Shown piece by piece: positions 1 through 10,974 of a DNA stretch of 45,538 nucleotides (positions within the stretch are counted from its first letter, which is position 1; every line of letters starts with the position of its first letter). The notes under the pieces were generated by a model, which was not told the DNA's origin, made no database searches, and saw only the letters and a program-made list of their open reading frames with translations. A program made the position numbers and the translations under genes. The DNA is from Paenibacillus daejeonensis DSM 15491 (lineage in GTDB: Bacteria; Bacillota; Bacilli; Paenibacillales; Paenibacillaceae), in contig NZ_KB899682.1 of assembly GCF_000378385.1 (NCBI RefSeq), positions 1 through 45,538 on the forward strand. Direction: 5' to 3'.

Positions 1-150
1 AGGCTTGCAGGCAGGTTGCCTACGTGTTACTCACCCGTCCGCCGCTAAGTTTCAGAGAAGCAAGCTTCTCTGAAACTCCGCTCGACTTGCATGTATTAGG
101 CACGCCGCCAGCGTTCGTCCTGAGCCAGGATCAAACTCTCCATGATAGAA
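1..150 (-). rRNA. 16S ribosomal RNA, 5' end only (partial)
   Basis: The reverse complement contains the near-universal 16S start segment (AGAGTTTGATCCTGGCTCAG at about 120-139), followed by the conserved GACGAACGCTGGCGGCGTGC block and the V1 hairpin, whose arms lie near 50-79. The gene runs off the left edge, so only the first 150 nt or so are present. The exact mature 5' end is estimated. It points away from oriC, as expected for an rRNA operon on the left replichore. Confidence 0.97.
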
Positions 151-220
151 AGCTGAATAGCTCATTTCTTGCTGGTATTGCTATCTGCAACTCCGAAGAG
201 TTACAGGACATTTCGCTCGT

Positions 221-240
221 TGTTCAGTTTTCAAAGAACA
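221..240 (-). promoter_or_regulatory. rRNA leader boxA-like element
   Basis: On the minus strand this reads TGTTCTTTGAAAACTGAACA, about 75 nt before the 16S start. The segment GTTCTTTGAAAACT is very common in rRNA leaders of Bacilli and resembles the boxA antitermination and processing element. Its role here is inferred from that similarity. Confidence 0.6.
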
Positions 241-290
241 CATTTTCTTTCGTTGTCGTTGCCGCCGTATCTCTCAGCTGCAACTCTTAT

Positions 291-320
291 ACTATATCAC
301 AGTGCCGATCGTTTATGCAA
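291..320 (-). promoter_or_regulatory. rRNA promoter P2 (proximal)
   Basis: The minus strand shows -35 TTGCAT (315-320), an 18-nt spacer and -10 TATAGT (291-296), in the position expected for the proximal rRNA promoter. Transcription would start near 284. Confidence 0.65.
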
Positions 321-388
321 GCTTTTTTTTAAAAAAAACTTCCTGATCGACTTTCGTGATCATCCCACCGCCAAAAGCGGCAAGAAAT

Positions 389-418
389 AATATATCACGC
401 GCCGATACAGGAAGTCAA
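389..418 (-). promoter_or_regulatory. rRNA promoter P1 (distal)
   Basis: The minus strand shows -35 TTGACT (413-418), an 18-nt spacer and -10 TATATT (389-394), about 98 bp upstream of P2. Tandem sigma-A promoters are usual for rrn operons near oriC. No strong terminator for the HD-GYP gene is visible before it, so read-through into the rRNA operon cannot be excluded. Confidence 0.6.
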
Positions 419-436
419 CAGTTTTTTTCTAACCGA

Positions 437-1504
437 TTACCCGTGCTGCAATATCTCCTGAATGTACAGTTGCCGCTCTGTCGTCAGGTTAACGATATTC
501 CCCTGAATGGATACCCATGGGCGTGTAGGATACGTACGATCAGAGAAGACAATCTCCCCAATCCGTTCATCACTTAGCCGCACGATCATCCCGTTATGGA
601 ATTGGGTGGCCTTCTCAATAAACATCTGTACATACGTCGGATCCAGCTTGCCAAAGGACTCCTTCTGGATTTGCTCCATTACAATGTAAGGAGAAGCTGC
701 TTTGCGATAGCTGCGTTTAAGAGTCATGGCATGGAAAATGTCTGCGATCGCAACAATCCGGGCGTAAGGATGAATATGCTCTCCAGTCACACCCAGCGGA
801 TAGCCGCTGCCGTCCACCTTCTCATGGTGCTGCAGAGCTGTGAGCTTAACGCCCTCATTAATAGCCGGGACGGTCTTCAGCAGCTGGTAACCATGTACGG
901 TGTGCTGCTTCATCTCCTCAATCTCCTCTAACGTCAGAGAGGAAGGCTTTTGCAGGAGTCCTTTGTCGATTTTGACATTACCGATATCGTGGAATAACCC
1001 GGCCATGGCTACCTGCATCCAATCGCGCTGAGGCAGTCCTACCCACTGGGCCAATAAATAGGAGGTCATCGCCGACATGAGACTGTTATGGAAGATATAA
1101 TCCTCCTCAGCAGCCACTTGTGGCAGAAAGGTAAGGACATTATACTCCTTAATATGCTGCAAGAGCGCCTCCAGCCTCGTCCGGATCTCCAGAATCGGGA
1201 GACTTTGCCCTGTCGTGAACTGGCGGTAGATCGTCTTCAGCAGCTCCAGCAGTGCGTCATATTCCTTGTGCAGAGACGTCTTCTCCTTGACGGGAGTACC
1301 TTCAGCAGGAATTGTCCCCACCTGCTCCATAGCCCCTTCACGTGCTTCGATCTGGACGCTTGGAATGAGAAAGGCATTCAGGATTTCGACTTCCCGAATG
1401 GTAACGACCTTTCCTTTATGAAACAAAATCCCGCCTAGCGGCGTCTGGACGTCCTGCGTAATTTTGTCGCCAAGCTTTACTTGTGACAGATGAATACTGG
1501 GCAT
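437..1504 (-). CDS. HD-GYP domain protein, probable cyclic-di-GMP phosphodiesterase
   Basis: A 355-residue cytoplasmic protein with an N-terminal region of about 130 residues and a C-terminal HD-GYP domain. Visible motifs are HDIGNVKID, the HH pair in LQHHEKVDGSGYP, and DIFHAMTLKRSYR. HD-GYP proteins hydrolyse cyclic di-GMP. The usual HDIGK lysine is asparagine here, so activity may differ. The start chosen is the ATG at 1504, 8 nt after AGGAGG; an in-frame codon at 1525 has no ribosome site. The gene is 60 bp downstream of gyrA and co-directional, so it may be read from the gyrA transcript. The target process (motility, biofilm or sporulation) cannot be told from sequence. Confidence 0.88.
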   Translation of the reverse strand: MPSIHLSQVKLGDKITQDVQTPLGGILFHKGKVVTIREVEILNAFLIPSVQIEAREGAMEQVGTIPAEGTPVKEKTSLHKEYDALLELLKTIYRQFTTGQSLPILEIRTRLEALLQHIKEYNVLTFLPQVAAEEDYIFHNSLMSAMTSYLLAQWVGLPQRDWMQVAMAGLFHDIGNVKIDKGLLQKPSSLTLEEIEEMKQHTVHGYQLLKTVPAINEGVKLTALQHHEKVDGSGYPLGVTGEHIHPYARIVAIADIFHAMTLKRSYRKAASPYIVMEQIQKESFGKLDPTYVQMFIEKATQFHNGMIVRLSDERIGEIVFSDRTYPTRPWVSIQGNIVNLTTERQLYIQEILQHG

Positions 1505-1564
1505 GCCTGTCCCTCCTAAGTCCATTGCCAGTATGGCCCGGGATAACCGGGAAACACCGCCCCG

Positions 1565-4075
1565 TTATTGCTCGGGCGGTGTCTCGTTACCTTCATTGCC
1601 TTCGGCTGCCTCAAGCGCCTCCAGCGTAGCTTCTAATTCTTCGTTGTTCTCACTGCGGGCGACACGCGTAACGGTGGCTACTGCATCCTCATCACGAATA
1701 TTGATGAGTCTTACCCCCTGCGTATTACGTCCCATCGTAGAGATCCCTGACATGCTTGTACGAATCATGGTACCTGAAGAAGTCATGATCATCAGATCCT
1801 CTTCATTCTCTACAACCTTCAAGGCTACGATTGGACCGTTCTTATCCGTAACATTGAGCGTCTTGATCCCTTTACCACCCCGGCTCTGCGTCCGATACTC
1901 AGGAATCGGCGTCCGCTTGCCATAGCCTTTGGAGGTCACAATCAAGACACATTGATCAGGTACGATAACATCCATCGCGATGACGCTGTCGCCCTCATCC
2001 AGGCTAATGCCTTTGACACCAGTCGCTGAACGTCCCATTGGGCGAACATCCGATTCCGGATAACGAATCGACATACCCTGAGCTGTACCCATGATAATCT
2101 CTTGCTTGCCGTCCGTCAGCTTGACCCCGATCAGATCATCATCCTCGCGCAGCGAGATCGCAATCAGTCCGACCTTCCGGATGTTCGCATAGTCCTCAAG
2201 CGGCGTCTTCTTGACAATCCCCTGCTGGGTAGCAAAGAAGAGATAATGATCCGCATCGAAAGCTGGCACCGGAATTACCGCATTAACCATCTCTCCCTGT
2301 TCAATCTGGATCAGGTTGATGATTGGTGTACCGCGGGCCGTACGGCTGAGATCTGGAATCTCGTAAGCCTTCAGTCGATAGACCTTGCCTTTGTTCGTGA
2401 AGAACAGCAGGAAGTGATGCGTATTGGTGACGTACAGATGCTCGACATAGTCGTCATCCTTGGTCTCCATACCAATTACGCCCCGTCCGCCCCGCTTCTG
2501 GCTGCGATAGGTAGTCACCGGTAGACGTTTCACATATCCCGAGTGAGTGATCGTAACGATCACGTCCTCCTGCGGAATCAGATCCTCGTCCATGATTTCC
2601 TCATCGCTCAAGGTCAGCTCGGTGCGCCGCTCGTCTCCGAAGCGCTCTTTGATCTCATTCAGCTCTTCGCTGATGATCTGCAGCACAAGCTGTTGATCCG
2701 CCAAGATCGCCTTGAGCTCTGCGATGCGACGCAGCAACTCGGCATACTCGGCTTCGATCTTGTCCCGCTCCAAACCGGTCAGACGCTGGAGACGCATGTC
2801 CAAGATCGCCTGAGCTTGTTCGTAGCTCAGCTCAAACCGAGTGATCAGGCCTTCACGAGCTTCGTCAGCTGTCTGCGATGCCCGGATGAGCTGAATGACC
2901 TCGTCGAGATGATCGAGCGCAATCCGCAAACCTTCGAGAATATGCGCACGGGCCTCCGCCTTTTTCAGTTCAAACTCGGTCCGTCTGCGAATGACTTCAA
3001 CCTGATGCTCCACGTAGTAATGCAGCATATCTCTGAGGTTGAGCACCTTGGGCTCGCCGTTTACCAGCGCAATCATGTTAATACCGAAGTTCGATTGCAT
3101 CTGGGTCTGTTTGTATAGATTATTCAGAACGACATTGGGATTGACATCGCGCCGCAGCTCGATGACGATCCGCATGCCGTTGCGGTCGCTCTCATCCCGC
3201 AGATCGGTAATCCCATCGATTTTCTTCTCGCGGACCAGCTCTGCGATTTTCTCCACCAGCCGTGCTTTGTTCACCTGGTAAGGAATCTCATGAACGATAA
3301 TCCGCGCCTTGTTGCCATTCTCTTCAATCGTAGCACGTGCCCGCATCGTCACCGAGCCACGTCCAGTTGAATAGGCCTGACGGATGCCTTCCTTGCCCAT
3401 GACAATGGCAGCCGTCGGGAAATCCGGTCCCTTAACGTACTCCATCAGTTCAAGCGAGCTGATATCCGGGTTCTCAATCAGCGCCTGGACGCCGTCGATC
3501 ACCTCAACAAGGTTATGCGGCGGAATATTGGTCGCCATCCCGACCGCAATCCCCGAAACCCCGTTAACCAACAGGTTGGGGAACCGGGCAGGCAGGACAG
3601 CAGGCTCCTGTTCTTCCCCGTCATAGTTCGGGACGAAATCAATCGTCTCCTTGTTGATATCGCGCAGCATCTCCATTGCGATCTTGGACAAGCGTGCTTC
3701 TGTATACCGCATCGCCGCCGCCATGTCACCATCGATCGAGCCAAAGTTGCCATGCCCGTCGACCAACATATAACGGAGCGAGAAATCTTGCGCCATCCGC
3801 ACCATGGTCTCATAGACAGCAGAGTCTCCGTGCGGATGATATTTGCCGATGACTTCGCCGACGATCCGTGCAGATTTCTTGTAAGGCTTGTCCGGCGACA
3901 TCCCGAGCTCCGACATCGCGTACAGAATCCGTCTGTGTACCGGCTTGAGGCCATCCCTGACATCGGGAAGGGCACGGCTGACGATGATACTCATGGCATA
4001 ATCCATGAAGGAATCTCTCATCTCTACGCCGATATCACGATCGCGTATCTGGGAATTCAAATGCTCTTCGGCCAT
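1565..4075 (-). CDS. gyrA: DNA gyrase subunit A
   Basis: GyrA of 836 residues, the breakage-reunion subunit that introduces negative supercoils with GyrB. The catalytic tyrosine is Tyr124 in AAAMRYTEA. The quinolone-determining region reads [10 protein letters not shown] with Ser85 and Glu89, the usual susceptible-type residues. The GyrA box appears as QKRGGRG before the C-terminal beta-pinwheel, and the tail is acidic. The start is the ATG at 4075, 6 nt after AGGAGG; twelve extra codons upstream in the same frame lack a ribosome site. Unlike in B. subtilis, gyrB is not adjacent: a kinase, a B12-binding gene and a plus-strand ATP-grasp gene lie between, so gyrA has its own promoter. Confidence 0.98.
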   Translation of the reverse strand: MAEEHLNSQIRDRDIGVEMRDSFMDYAMSIIVSRALPDVRDGLKPVHRRILYAMSELGMSPDKPYKKSARIVGEVIGKYHPHGDSAVYETMVRMAQDFSLRYMLVDGHGNFGSIDGDMAAAMRYTEARLSKIAMEMLRDINKETIDFVPNYDGEEQEPAVLPARFPNLLVNGVSGIAVGMATNIPPHNLVEVIDGVQALIENPDISSLELMEYVKGPDFPTAAIVMGKEGIRQAYSTGRGSVTMRARATIEENGNKARIIVHEIPYQVNKARLVEKIAELVREKKIDGITDLRDESDRNGMRIVIELRRDVNPNVVLNNLYKQTQMQSNFGINMIALVNGEPKVLNLRDMLHYYVEHQVEVIRRRTEFELKKAEARAHILEGLRIALDHLDEVIQLIRASQTADEAREGLITRFELSYEQAQAILDMRLQRLTGLERDKIEAEYAELLRRIAELKAILADQQLVLQIISEELNEIKERFGDERRTELTLSDEEIMDEDLIPQEDVIVTITHSGYVKRLPVTTYRSQKRGGRGVIGMETKDDDYVEHLYVTNTHHFLLFFTNKGKVYRLKAYEIPDLSRTARGTPIINLIQIEQGEMVNAVIPVPAFDADHYLFFATQQGIVKKTPLEDYANIRKVGLIAISLREDDDLIGVKLTDGKQEIIMGTAQGMSIRYPESDVRPMGRSATGVKGISLDEGDSVIAMDVIVPDQCVLIVTSKGYGKRTPIPEYRTQSRGGKGIKTLNVTDKNGPIVALKVVENEEDLMIMTSSGTMIRTSMSGISTMGRNTQGVRLINIRDEDAVATVTRVARSENNEELEATLEALEAAEGNEGNETPPEQ

Positions 4076-4312
4076 GCTTAACCTCCTGACATATCCTAGC
4101 GTAAGCGGCAACCCACCTCTTGTACAGTAGCCGCCGCCTCGCGATTATACCTGTTATTCTATTCATTTCTCTTTCACGGCACAATTAAACCTTCCGCCGC
4201 AGCTAGGTATCCGCCGCTCCTCTTGTCCCCAGTAGATCATAGGATAGAAGGAAGCTCTATGTGGTCACCTGTGCCCGGCAGCCGGTCATTCGTGACTGTC
4301 GCACTAAACTTT

Positions 4313-4321
4313 ATTATACCA
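4313..4321 (-). promoter_or_regulatory. Extended -10 promoter for gyrA
   Basis: The minus strand reads TGGTATAAT, a perfect TATAAT with the TGn extension. No good -35 stands 17-18 nt upstream, which extended -10 promoters tolerate. It would give gyrA a leader of about 230 nt. The rest of 4076-4393 shows no gene. Confidence 0.5.
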
Positions 4322-4393
4322 TTCCTTGCTTCGGAAGTGTGCACCCTCCAGGAATAATATTTTCAGTATTTGAACCGAAAGGTGGAACCATCG

Positions 4394-5158
4394 TTGGCCA
4401 TTCAGCGTGTCGTAAGCAAATGGAGCAAAACTAGCGTACTGCTCGCAGATGATTCAATTGCAGCTCATATCCCGCTCACCCGCAAACTGTCCCATGATTC
4501 GCTCTCGGCTATGCTAAACCAGCATGGCATGGTCTATGTTAAGCCGGATAGCGGAACTTTTGGCATCGGCGTCATTCGGGTTGAAGCAATCGGCAGCTCT
4601 AGCTACCGCTATCAGGAAGGAACACGGGTCCGGACCTTTGAATCGTATGACGCACTCTATCAGAGTCTGAGGCAGCTGACCGGTAAACGCACGTACCTGG
4701 TCCAACGGGGCATTCATCTGCTGCGGCACCGTAAACGTCGCTTCGACCTTCGTGTCATGGTGCAGAAGAGTCCTCGCGGGCAGTGGGAGACAACAGGCAT
4801 TATCGGACGGCTCGCCCATCCCGGCAAAATCGTCACCAATTATCATAGCGGCGGGACCCCCATGGCATTCGGCGAGCTCATGGCGACTCACCTCCCTCAG
4901 GCAGAGCACCGCAGCTATGCAGCTCGACTGGAGAAGCTTGGCGTACAGGTGGCCCGCCGCTTGCAGTCCTCCTACCCGGGGTTGAAGGAGATTGGTATTG
5001 ATGTCGCCCTGGATACGCAGCTGCGGCCTTGGATACTGGAGGTCAATACGAAGCCGGATCCCTACATCTTTCGCAAGCTGAAGGACCGCAGCGTCTTCCG
5101 CAAGGTGTACCGGTATGGCTTGGCCTACGGACGATTCCGGCGCAAGCAGACCTCCTAG
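4394..5158 (+). CDS. YheC/YheD-family ATP-grasp protein (spore-coat associated)
   Basis: A 254-residue protein of the YheC/YheD family, named for endospore coat-associated proteins of Bacillus. Family features seen are VYVKPDSGTFGIGV (ATP-grasp lysine region), FDLRVMVQK, and the C-terminal EIGIDVALD...WILEVNTKPDP, which supplies the metal-binding Asp, Glu and Asn of an ATP-grasp ligase. The substrate is unknown. The start is taken as the TTG at 4394, 8 nt after AAAGGTGG; a TTG at 4370 has no ribosome site. It is the only plus-strand gene of the left arm, facing the replication fork, and converges on the kinase gene. Spore-specific expression is inferred from the family. Confidence 0.82.
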   Translation: MAIQRVVSKWSKTSVLLADDSIAAHIPLTRKLSHDSLSAMLNQHGMVYVKPDSGTFGIGVIRVEAIGSSSYRYQEGTRVRTFESYDALYQSLRQLTGKRTYLVQRGIHLLRHRKRRFDLRVMVQKSPRGQWETTGIIGRLAHPGKIVTNYHSGGTPMAFGELMATHLPQAEHRSYAARLEKLGVQVARRLQSSYPGLKEIGIDVALDTQLRPWILEVNTKPDPYIFRKLKDRSVFRKVYRYGLAYGRFRRKQTS

Positions 5159-5180
5159 GGCAACAACAAATGTGTGAGAC

Positions 5181-5224
5181 GAACCGGGAAGATGCTGAGG
5201 TCTTACCGCACGCCTTCCCGGTTC
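5181..5224 (+). repeat. Inverted repeat between convergent genes
   Basis: An 11-bp perfect stem (GAACCGGGAAG at 5181-5191, CTTCCCGGTTC at 5214-5224) with a 22-nt loop, 23 bp after the ATP-grasp stop codon. It lacks a T-run, so it may be a processing or stabilising structure rather than a classical terminator. Confidence 0.55.
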
Positions 5225-5247
5225 TAACGCTTGCCACGTCCATAATC

Positions 5248-5276
5248 AAAAAAAGAAGTCCCTTTCACAGGGACTT
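5248..5276 (-). terminator. Rho-independent terminator of the hybrid kinase gene
   Basis: On the minus strand, stem AAGTCCC/GGGACTT with a 7-nt loop is followed by C and seven T residues, 34 bp past the kinase stop. Confidence 0.88.
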
Positions 5277-5309
5277 CCATCCTTTTATCGCTCCGAGGTC
5301 TCGAACCGA

Positions 5310-7373
5310 CTATTCTTCAATCATACGGTAAAAGGCTTGGCAGGATTGGCTGAACAAAGATTCCAATCGCTGCAACGGCTCCTCGTACCCGGACTCTTGG
5401 CGCAAGCTTGCCAGCCGCTCGATATCGGCCAGGACCTCAGCCAGGGCAGACATGCCAATACTGACACTGGAGGATTTGATATGGTGCGCCAGTTGCTCCG
5501 CCTTCTCGTACTCCGCCTCCAGGATATGCCGTTTGAGATCTCCCAGCTTGGACGGGGTCTCCAGCTCATACATACTAATCAATTGCTTGAGAATGTCACG
5601 GTCGTCCTCGGTCCATGGTTGCGCGACAATCTCCTTAATCGTAGGCCGGTGCAGCAGCTCATTCATTTCTTCCTGCAGACGGTCCTCTGCTGAGAGCTCC
5701 TGATCCGGCAGCCAGCGGTTCAGTATTTCCTTAAGCTTGCTAAGCTGTACAGGCTTGGTGAGATAGTCGTCCATGCCTGCTTCCAGCGCACGCTCCCTGT
5801 CGCCCTTCATAGCATTGGCCGTTATCGAGATAATCGGTACCCGGACGTTGCCTGGCTCTACCCGCTCCAGCTCACGAATCATCTGCGTCGCTTCGAAGCC
5901 ATTGCGCTCAGGCATCTGATTATCCATCAGAATCAGGCCCGGTCGGTGTTCCTGCCATTGCAGGATGGCTTCCTCGCCATTGGTAGCCAGGGTAATATTC
6001 GTGAACCCGAGCTGCTGCAGCTGCAGCATGGAGATGCGCTGGTTAACCGCATTGTCTTCAGCCAGCAGTATCCGCGTCGACAGGTCTTTGCGCTTTAACT
6101 GCTGGACATTGCCGCTAACCTCGCGGACTTCCTCGCGTCCCTCCGTTTTTGCCTTGTCCAGCTCCACCTCTACCCAGAAGGTCGAACCGCTGCCTTTTTC
6201 GCTGATAACCCCTATCGTTCCGTTCATCATTTCCACTAGACGCTTGGAGATGGACAGCCCCAGGCCAGTCGAACTGTTCTTCGTAGCAAACGATTGATCC
6301 ACCTGGAAGAACGGCTGAAACAGCTTCTTGCAGCTCTCCTCATCAATGCCAATGCCGGTATCCTTCACTTCAAAACGAATATTCTGCCGCGTCCCGGTGT
6401 CAGCCAGCAAGAAGAAACGGATATCGATCTGGCCGTCCGATGTAAATTTGATGGCATTGCCCACAAAGTTGATCAGAATCTGGCTCAGCCGATTGGCGTC
6501 TCCCACCAGATATTCGTGAATCTGAGGATCCAGGTAGAAGGTCAGGCGATCTCCCTGTTCCTTGGCCCGGGTCTGGAGCAGCTCCGTCACATTGTTAATC
6601 ATGGTATGAAGATGAAAGATTTGCTCTTCCAGCTTCATCTCACCGGCCTCAATCTTGGAAAGGTCGAGAATATCATTGATGATGCTGAGCAGCAGCTGCC
6701 CCGAATCGAGAATAACCGATACCGTTTGCTGCTGCGACTCATTAAGCGGGGAGTAAGTGAGCAATTCAGCGCTGGCAATGATGCCGTTCATCGGGGTGCG
6801 GATTTCATGACTCATGGTGGCCAGGAAGATGCTTTTGGTCCGGTTCGCCTGCTCCGCATTTTCTTTGGCCAGCTTCAGTTCCATGTTCGTCTTGGCCAGC
6901 TTGCGCTGCAGGGACACCAGTTCATTGTTCAAAGCGGAGAACTCATCGTAATTTTTGAGCTCCTGCTCCATTTTGAACACCATTTCCTGCGACAGCTTCT
7001 TAATTGTTTCCCGTAGCGAGACCATCTGCTGGTTGTTAATCTTCATCAATTCATCGTAAAAAAATGAAAAATTGGTGTGGTACGTCGATCCCACGACCAG
7101 GGCACGTTCTTCGAACATCCCGCCGTTAAAGTAGAACAGTTGGTTGCCGTGTCCAGTGTTGAGATTGACTTCCCAGTTGAACACGGCTTGCTGATTCTGC
7201 AGCTCCGTAAGAAACTCCTTGAACTTGTGGGCATTCAGTTCATCCATCACCGAGCGGAAGCTGTGTCTGGGATCCAGTTGGTCGGTGATTTGAAGATCGT
7301 CTCGAATGATCTCTATGATAGCGCCATCGGTACCGCATAATAAGGCAATGACTTGTCCCTGATCCTCGCTCAC
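5310..7373 (-). CDS. Hybrid histidine kinase with receiver and HPt domains
   Basis: A 687-residue soluble kinase with no membrane segment. In order: a PAS-like N-terminus (about 1-115), a coiled coil (about 115-180), HisKA with phosphoacceptor His189 in SHEIRTPMNG, a GHKL ATPase (VGNAIKFT, VKDTGIGID, STGLGLSI), a receiver domain (about 435-555, aspartate in LILMDNQMP) and a C-terminal HPt domain (histidine in LAHHIKSSSVSIG). It thus has the parts of a full phosphorelay but no output domain. The start is GTG at 7373, 7 nt after AGGGGG. The B12-binding gene ends 29 bp upstream, so the two form an operon ended by the terminator at 5248. Lacking a clear ligand domain of its own, the kinase may take its signal from that neighbour (inference). 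Confidence 0.9.
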   Translation of the reverse strand: MSEDQGQVIALLCGTDGAIIEIIRDDLQITDQLDPRHSFRSVMDELNAHKFKEFLTELQNQQAVFNWEVNLNTGHGNQLFYFNGGMFEERALVVGSTYHTNFSFFYDELMKINNQQMVSLRETIKKLSQEMVFKMEQELKNYDEFSALNNELVSLQRKLAKTNMELKLAKENAEQANRTKSIFLATMSHEIRTPMNGIIASAELLTYSPLNESQQQTVSVILDSGQLLLSIINDILDLSKIEAGEMKLEEQIFHLHTMINNVTELLQTRAKEQGDRLTFYLDPQIHEYLVGDANRLSQILINFVGNAIKFTSDGQIDIRFFLLADTGTRQNIRFEVKDTGIGIDEESCKKLFQPFFQVDQSFATKNSSTGLGLSISKRLVEMMNGTIGVISEKGSGSTFWVEVELDKAKTEGREEVREVSGNVQQLKRKDLSTRILLAEDNAVNQRISMLQLQQLGFTNITLATNGEEAILQWQEHRPGLILMDNQMPERNGFEATQMIRELERVEPGNVRVPIISITANAMKGDRERALEAGMDDYLTKPVQLSKLKEILNRWLPDQELSAEDRLQEEMNELLHRPTIKEIVAQPWTEDDRDILKQLISMYELETPSKLGDLKRHILEAEYEKAEQLAHHIKSSSVSIGMSALAEVLADIERLASLRQESGYEEPLQRLESLFSQSCQAFYRMIEE

Positions 7374-7402
7374 CGCTCATCCCCCTACAATCTGTTCCTT
7401 AT

Positions 7403-8473
7403 CTATTTGCTCACCAACAATTCGTTGGCGGTCTCAATCGCCACCTTGGCGTCAGGAGCATAGCCATCGGCTCCGACACTCCTCCACAGCTCCCGATCAA
7501 TGTTGAAGGGAAGTCCCCCGACCAGGATTTTCACTCCTTTGCAGGCTTCATGCTCACGAATCGTGGCAATCAGCTCTTTGGCTAATGTCACATGATAGGT
7601 CATCGTCACAGACAACGCCAGCACATCGGCTTGCCTTTCGACTAACGTATCGATAATAGCCTTCGCCGGGACATTAGCCCCGGTGTAGTACGTATCCCAT
7701 CCATGCATCTCGAACATATCGGACAGCATGCGCAATCCAATCTCATGCAGCTCCTCGCCTACGCAAGCTGCCACCATGCGCGGACCTGTCGGTGTATTCG
7801 AGAAAATATACGGATACAGCTGCGACATAATCGACTGGGTCGCTGCCGTAAAATAATGCTCTTGCGCTACTGAAATTTTGTTGGTCTGCCACAGGCGACC
7901 AATCTCATATTGCCCCTGCTGAAAAATATGCAAGTAAATGTCCATAATCGGCACCTGGCGTTTCACCAAGTCCATAATCAGTTGGCTGGCACCCGTGCGG
8001 TCCCCGCCCAGCAGGAGGTTGGTATAATTCTCAGCTTCCTGACGCAATCCGCTTCGCGACAGGTGAGACTCCTCCGGCTCCAGTGGGCCTACAATTTGCT
8101 GTAGTGCCTGCTCAATGTATGGATTAATGACCTCCATCATCTGCGCCTCCAGCTGCTCTGCCATGACTTGCTGCAGACAGCGGAGATTGACCAGCAGATC
8201 GTCGGACGTAATCTTGTATCCTTCCAGAAGAACCTTCAGCCAAGTAATATAACTGGCGAAGAGCAGCGGACTCTGGATTTGGATACTCTGCGACAGATAG
8301 CGGATATTATACAGCGTATCCTGCCTTGTTTTCTTATATCCCGCCGGACCGAATCGATCTTCGAGTTCCGGCTGCATTTTATATTGTCTTTCAGTTACTT
8401 GGTCAGCCAACTCGTCACAACGGGTAAGCAGGTATTCGCCTGCCGCGCTCATTTTCGTTTGCAAGGTTGTCAT
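7403..8473 (-). CDS. Cobalamin-binding protein, candidate B12 photoreceptor
   Basis: A 356-residue soluble protein. Residues 1-130 are helical and of no family I recognise with certainty. Residues about 145-225 look like the four-helix B12-cap bundle, with Trp195, nine residues, then Glu205-His206, i.e. the W-x9-EH signature of AdoB12 light sensors of the CarH/LitR type. Residues about 230-356 are a Rossmann B12-binding domain with E-L-H243-E-I-G (the D/ExHxxG motif with the cobalt-ligating His), then SVTMTYH and ILVGGLPFN. There is no MerR-type DNA-binding domain, so output must pass through a partner. The start is ATG 8473 after AGGAGG; an ORF extension to 8518 has no ribosome site. It sits upstream of the hybrid kinase. 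An alternative is a corrinoid or methyltransferase-type protein, but no methyltransferase partner is present. Confidence 0.82.
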   Translation of the reverse strand: MTTLQTKMSAAGEYLLTRCDELADQVTERQYKMQPELEDRFGPAGYKKTRQDTLYNIRYLSQSIQIQSPLLFASYITWLKVLLEGYKITSDDLLVNLRCLQQVMAEQLEAQMMEVINPYIEQALQQIVGPLEPEESHLSRSGLRQEAENYTNLLLGGDRTGASQLIMDLVKRQVPIMDIYLHIFQQGQYEIGRLWQTNKISVAQEHYFTAATQSIMSQLYPYIFSNTPTGPRMVAACVGEELHEIGLRMLSDMFEMHGWDTYYTGANVPAKAIIDTLVERQADVLALSVTMTYHVTLAKELIATIREHEACKGVKILVGGLPFNIDRELWRSVGADGYAPDAKVAIETANELLVSK

Positions 8474-8533
8474 ATGAGTCCTCCTAACGATGAAGCACGT
8501 CTTTTGTCCCTCAACCATCGTGGCTCACCCTTT

Positions 8534-8563
8534 ATCTTACTACAAATGACGGAGTTATCCCAA
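8534..8563 (-). promoter_or_regulatory. Candidate promoter of the B12-protein/kinase operon
   Basis: The minus strand shows TTGGGA (8558-8563), an 18-nt spacer and TAAGAT (8534-8539), giving a leader of about 50 nt. A GTTT...GGGAT arrangement overlapping it could instead suggest an alternative sigma factor. Both readings are tentative. Confidence 0.35.
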
Positions 8564-8656
8564 CAATAATGTTTTAAAACTACAAAAGTTCATGAATATT
8601 TGGTAAATTCTACATTATTTTCTCCTGTTCGACATGCCAAATGACCTATACCTGTC

Positions 8657-8709
8657 AAAAAAAGCCTGCTTTCCGCCATCGCTCTACAAAGCGTGGTGAA
8701 AAACAGGCT
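8657..8709 (-). terminator. Rho-independent terminator of gyrB
   Basis: On the minus strand, AGCCTG...CAGGCT encloses an inner CGCT/AGCG stem and is followed by seven T residues, starting 13 bp past the gyrB stop codon. Confidence 0.85.
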
Positions 8710-8721
8710 GTATGGATCGTG

Positions 8722-10659
<1,938 letters not shown>

Positions 10660-10677
10660 TCACACCTGATTCCCTGC

Positions 10678-10926
10678 CTAATTCGCTGCGAAATGATGCG
10701 CGCGCTTCTTCAGCGTGGAGGATGATATGGGTGAATAATATATTTTTTGCTTGGTGACGACGATCGATTTGGATTCCTCTTCGCCGATCACTTCTACGTT
10801 TTTGCGCTTGCGAGCACCCGCAACAAATTGCTTTGACAATTTGGAGGATTGCTCGATCGAGATGTCAAAAATCGCCACGAGCTCCATGGCCCGAATGATT
10901 TTTTCGCCGCCCAAATGGATGTACAT
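10678..10926 (-). CDS. remB: RemB-like extracellular matrix regulator (DUF370)
   Basis: An 82-residue DUF370 protein starting MYIHLGGEKII, in the recF-gyrB interval where remB (yaaB) lies in Bacillus. RemA/RemB proteins in B. subtilis influence biofilm matrix genes; RemA is a DNA-binding protein, and the RemB mechanism is less clear. The start is ATG 10926, 6-7 nt after AAGGGGTG. An upstream GTG three codons earlier would overlap the ribosome site. Spacing to recF is 48 bp and to gyrB 45 bp, consistent with one operon. Confidence 0.9.
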   Translation of the reverse strand: MYIHLGGEKIIRAMELVAIFDISIEQSSKLSKQFVAGARKRKNVEVIGEEESKSIVVTKQKIYYSPISSSTLKKRAHHFAAN

Positions 10927-10974
10927 CCGATCCACCCCTTTACCTAACTTTGTGATTGTAAGCGGATGCCGCCA

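Noticed and set aside
24-332. 102-codon plus-strand ORF at the left edge
   Set aside because: It lies over the antisense of the 16S rRNA and its leader.
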